From Flavobacterium alkalisoli (lineage in GTDB: Bacteria; Bacteroidota; Bacteroidia; Flavobacteriales; Flavobacteriaceae): a stretch of 64,000 bases of DNA. The stretch covers positions 744,001 through 808,000 of the forward strand of contig NZ_CP042831.1 in assembly GCF_008000935.1 (NCBI RefSeq). The letters are read 5' to 3'. The translations under genes and the position numbers were made by a program. This document shows, piece by piece, positions 62,188-64,000 of the stretch (position 1 is its first letter; each line of letters starts with the position of its first letter). The notes below the pieces were generated by a model. That model did no database searches. It was not told where the DNA came from and was given only the letters and a program-made list of their open reading frames with translations.

Positions 62188-62934
62188 ATGTTTGGAAAGA
62201 ACCTCAAAAAAATACGCAGTGTAAGAAATATGAGTCAGCAGGAATTCTCAGAACTGTTTGATTTAAAGCGCGCTACGCTTGGAGCATACGAAGAAGAGCG
62301 CAGTAATCCTAAAATTGACACCGTGATAAAAATTGCTAATTATTTTAGCATTGGTTTGGAAGAACTACTAACGAAAGAGCTAACCGTAAACCGTTTATTA
62401 CGCTTTAATGAGGCTATAACTACCGAATCATCCTACAATAATGATGATTTTGACACTATACCCTGTATAACAGAAGAAGTAAAAACAAGGTATTTGGATA
62501 ACTTTGCTAATAATATTAGCAATGAAGACCTGCCAACGGTAAAATTACCCCATGTGACCGGCAAAGATAAAATGGCTTTTGTGATTGATGATCTTACCAT
62601 GAGTGGCGGAACTAATGGCTTTTTTCCAAAAGATACTATAATAGGTGCAAATGTTCCGCTAACGGAATTAGCAAACCTTTCGGGTGAGTTAAGTGTAGTA
62701 ATAACAAAAGACCAGCTTTATTTCAGGAAGCTTACCTATAATAATAATACCGTAATGCTAACCGCAAACCACCCCGGGGTGGAGCCCGTATTATTAAGCA
62801 CCGGAGATATAAAAGCTGCATGGCGTATTATACATGTTTTTCGCTATACTATGCACAGCGACAGCAATGCTCTGGAACAGCGTTTGGCACAACTTGAAAA
62901 CACTATTGCCTCGCTAAGACAAAAACCATGGTAG
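62188..62934 (+). CDS. XRE-family repressor with degenerate LexA/CI-like C-terminus
   Basis: 248 residues. A Cro/CI helix-turn-helix at residues 6-60 (MSQQEFSELFDLKRATLGAYEE). A middle acidic linker is followed by an S24/LexA-like domain (about 118-215), but the Ser-Met of GDSM reads DDLTMSGG (Thr137) and the Lys position reads FRKL (Arg180), so self-cleavage is unlikely. A short C-terminal coiled coil (222-244) may give dimers. It is divergent from the PspA operon, and the gap and its own gene contain five related 19-bp palindromes. Proposed: autorepressor and repressor of the operon. What relieves it is unknown. Confidence 0.88.
   Translation: MFGKNLKKIRSVRNMSQQEFSELFDLKRATLGAYEEERSNPKIDTVIKIANYFSIGLEELLTKELTVNRLLRFNEAITTESSYNNDDFDTIPCITEEVKTRYLDNFANNISNEDLPTVKLPHVTGKDKMAFVIDDLTMSGGTNGFFPKDTIIGANVPLTELANLSGELSVVITKDQLYFRKLTYNNNTVMLTANHPGVEPVLLSTGDIKAAWRIIHVFRYTMHSDSNALEQRLAQLENTIASLRQKPW
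62333..62351. promoter_or_regulatory. Intragenic XRE operator-like site (16/19)
   Basis: TTGCTAATTATTTTAGCAT, 16 of 19 bases identical to the palindrome at 62504-62522. It lies in the coding region of the helix-turn-helix domain. Could be chance in AT-rich DNA, but it adds to the cluster. Confidence 0.4.
62504..62522. promoter_or_regulatory. Intragenic perfect XRE palindrome
   Basis: TTGCTAATAATATTAGCAA: 8-bp arms TTGCTAAT/ATTAGCAA around AAT. It is the best copy of the 19-bp motif and lies inside the repressor gene, about 330 bp from operator site 3. It could support DNA looping or act as a roadblock to transcription. Confidence 0.5.
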
Positions 62935-63029
62935 GTTAAACACTGTTTAATGTTTTATTAAAAAGATTAAACAAACGTTTTCTTTTAATTAATTTTATCC
63001 TTCAAATCAAAATTTAAAAAAGAAAAACT

Positions 63030-64000
63030 ATGAAACTACAAGACATTTTTAAGCAAGCATTATTGTTAGTATTTTTTGCTGTTACATTAAATTCATGTAG
63101 TAGTGATGATGACAACAATATGGTTAACGAAGGTAACTCTATTGCTGACATTGCAGCCAAAACAGAGAATCTTAGTATTTTGACGCAGGCTTTAACAAAG
63201 GCCGATTTAACCTTAACCCTTGACGGTAGTGGTGAATTCACAGTATTTGCCCCTACAAATGCAGCTTTTACAGCATTTTTACAGGCAAAAGGGTTTGCTA
63301 CATTAGATGATGTACCTACACCTGTACTTAAAGAAATATTACTTAACCATGTTATAAGTGGTGAAGTAACTTCATCTTCTATTTCTACAGGTTATGTAAA
63401 AACTTTAGCAAAAGGCAGCGCGTCTGCCGAAAACACATTAAGTATGTATATAAATACTGTTCAGGGAGTAGTACTTAATGGCGGTACAGCTAACGGCGGA
63501 GCAATGGTAACTTCTGCAGATATTATGGCAGATAATGGTGTGATACATATTGTAAATGGTGTTATAGACCTACCCACAATAGTAACACATGCAGTAGCAA
63601 ATCCTGATTTCAGCATTTTAGTTCAGGCCTTAACAAGAAATGACCAGCCTGATTTTGCAGGAATATTATCAGGTACTGAAAATTCGCCATTCACAGTATT
63701 TGCCCCAAACAACACTGCGTTTGTTAGTTTACTTGCTGAACTTGAACTTACAGGTTTAAGTGATATCCCGCAGGCAGTATTAGAAAACACTCTAAAATAT
63801 CATGTTGTAGTTAACAACAATGTATTAAGTACAGATCTTACTAATAATATGGAGGTAACTACATTCCAGGGAGATACATTTACTGTTAATCTTAACGGAG
63901 GTGCAACAATTACTGATGCTAACAACAGAACAAGTACGATTATTGCTACCGATGTACAGGCTTCTAATGGTGTTATTCATGCTATAAACACCGTTATATT
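63030..64000 (+). CDS. FAS1 (fasciclin)-domain lipoprotein (partial, runs off right edge)
   Basis: The frame starts with ATG at 63030 and is open to the window end (323 residues). The N-terminus (LQDIFKQALLLVFFAVTLNSC) is a lipoprotein signal with Cys23, followed by SSDDDNN, an acidic cluster of the type that sends lipoproteins to the cell surface in Bacteroidota. Two FAS1 domains follow: about 37-170 (FTVFAPTNAAFTAFL, ILLNHVISGEV, GVIHIVNGVI) and 185 onward (FTVFAPNNTAFVSLL, LKYHVVVNNNV, GVIHAINTVI). FAS1 domains mediate adhesion. Not obviously linked to the stress operon. Confidence 0.9.
   Translation, partial: MKLQDIFKQALLLVFFAVTLNSCSSDDDNNMVNEGNSIADIAAKTENLSILTQALTKADLTLTLDGSGEFTVFAPTNAAFTAFLQAKGFATLDDVPTPVLKEILLNHVISGEVTSSSISTGYVKTLAKGSASAENTLSMYINTVQGVVLNGGTANGGAMVTSADIMADNGVIHIVNGVIDLPTIVTHAVANPDFSILVQALTRNDQPDFAGILSGTENSPFTVFAPNNTAFVSLLAELELTGLSDIPQAVLENTLKYHVVVNNNVLSTDLTNNMEVTTFQGDTFTVNLNGGATITDANNRTSTIIATDVQASNGVIHAINTVI

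Noticed and set aside
1..64000. CRISPR arrays, insertion sequences, prophage or rRNA genes
   Set aside because: No regularly spaced repeats, transposase, integrase, phage structural genes or rRNA were seen while reading both strands.

Overview
The window looks like chromosome from a flavobacterium (Bacteroidota, Flavobacterium or a close relative). The grounds are a flexirubin-type pigment cluster with a tyrosine ammonia-lyase very like the Flavobacterium johnsoniae enzyme, a type IX secretion C-terminal signal, Bacteroidota promoters (TTTG, about 19 nt, TAnnTTTG), acidic residues after lipoprotein cysteines, and moderate-to-low G+C.

Region 1 (1-18213): the right part of an aryl-polyene/dialkylresorcinol (flexirubin) cluster. 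One long minus-strand operon runs from the ammonia-lyase (16822) out of the left edge. It encodes the aromatic starter enzyme, a ketoreductase, two acyl carrier proteins, several ketosynthases including Cys-less partner subunits, a pair of dehydratase-like hotdog proteins, a thioesterase, an LpxL-like acyltransferase, DarA and DarB for the resorcinol half, an ABC exporter, a BtrH-like protein and a WG-repeat protein. A halogenase-like flavoprotein diverges from it. No aryl-CoA/ACP ligase or glycosyltransferase is seen; they may lie off the left edge.

Region 2 (18232-52685): mostly housekeeping. It holds two secreted proteins of unknown function, tRNA-Arg and tRNA-Asn under one consensus promoter, rseP, a plus-strand redox/transport group (old yellow enzyme, Gfo/Idh/MocA, two aldo-keto reductases, MFS), a secreted M1 peptidase, serS, a TPR protein, rsmA-mgtE, threonine dehydrogenase, mfd, a TetR plus MBL-fold unit with a shared operator-like sequence, an ACT protein, YraN, an S66 peptidase, metG, a nitroreductase and a histone-deacetylase-family hydrolase. 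An orphan gene is flanked by a 25-bp direct repeat, and two copies of a REP-like intergenic element occur.

Region 3 (52691-62934): the most interesting part. One minus-strand operon encodes a YbjN/Tir-chaperone-like protein, PspA, a YqiJ-like OB-fold membrane protein, a candidate 24-residue hydrophobic microprotein, a YqiK-type flotillin, a small lipoprotein and a 1617-residue AAA+ ATPase. Divergent from it is an XRE repressor with a degenerate LexA/CI-like C-terminus. The 204-bp gap holds a perfect consensus promoter for the operon, overlapped by three copies of a 19-bp palindrome whose best copy lies inside the repressor gene. I read this as a self-regulated membrane-stress module. The window ends in a FAS1 (fasciclin) lipoprotein gene that is cut by the right edge.
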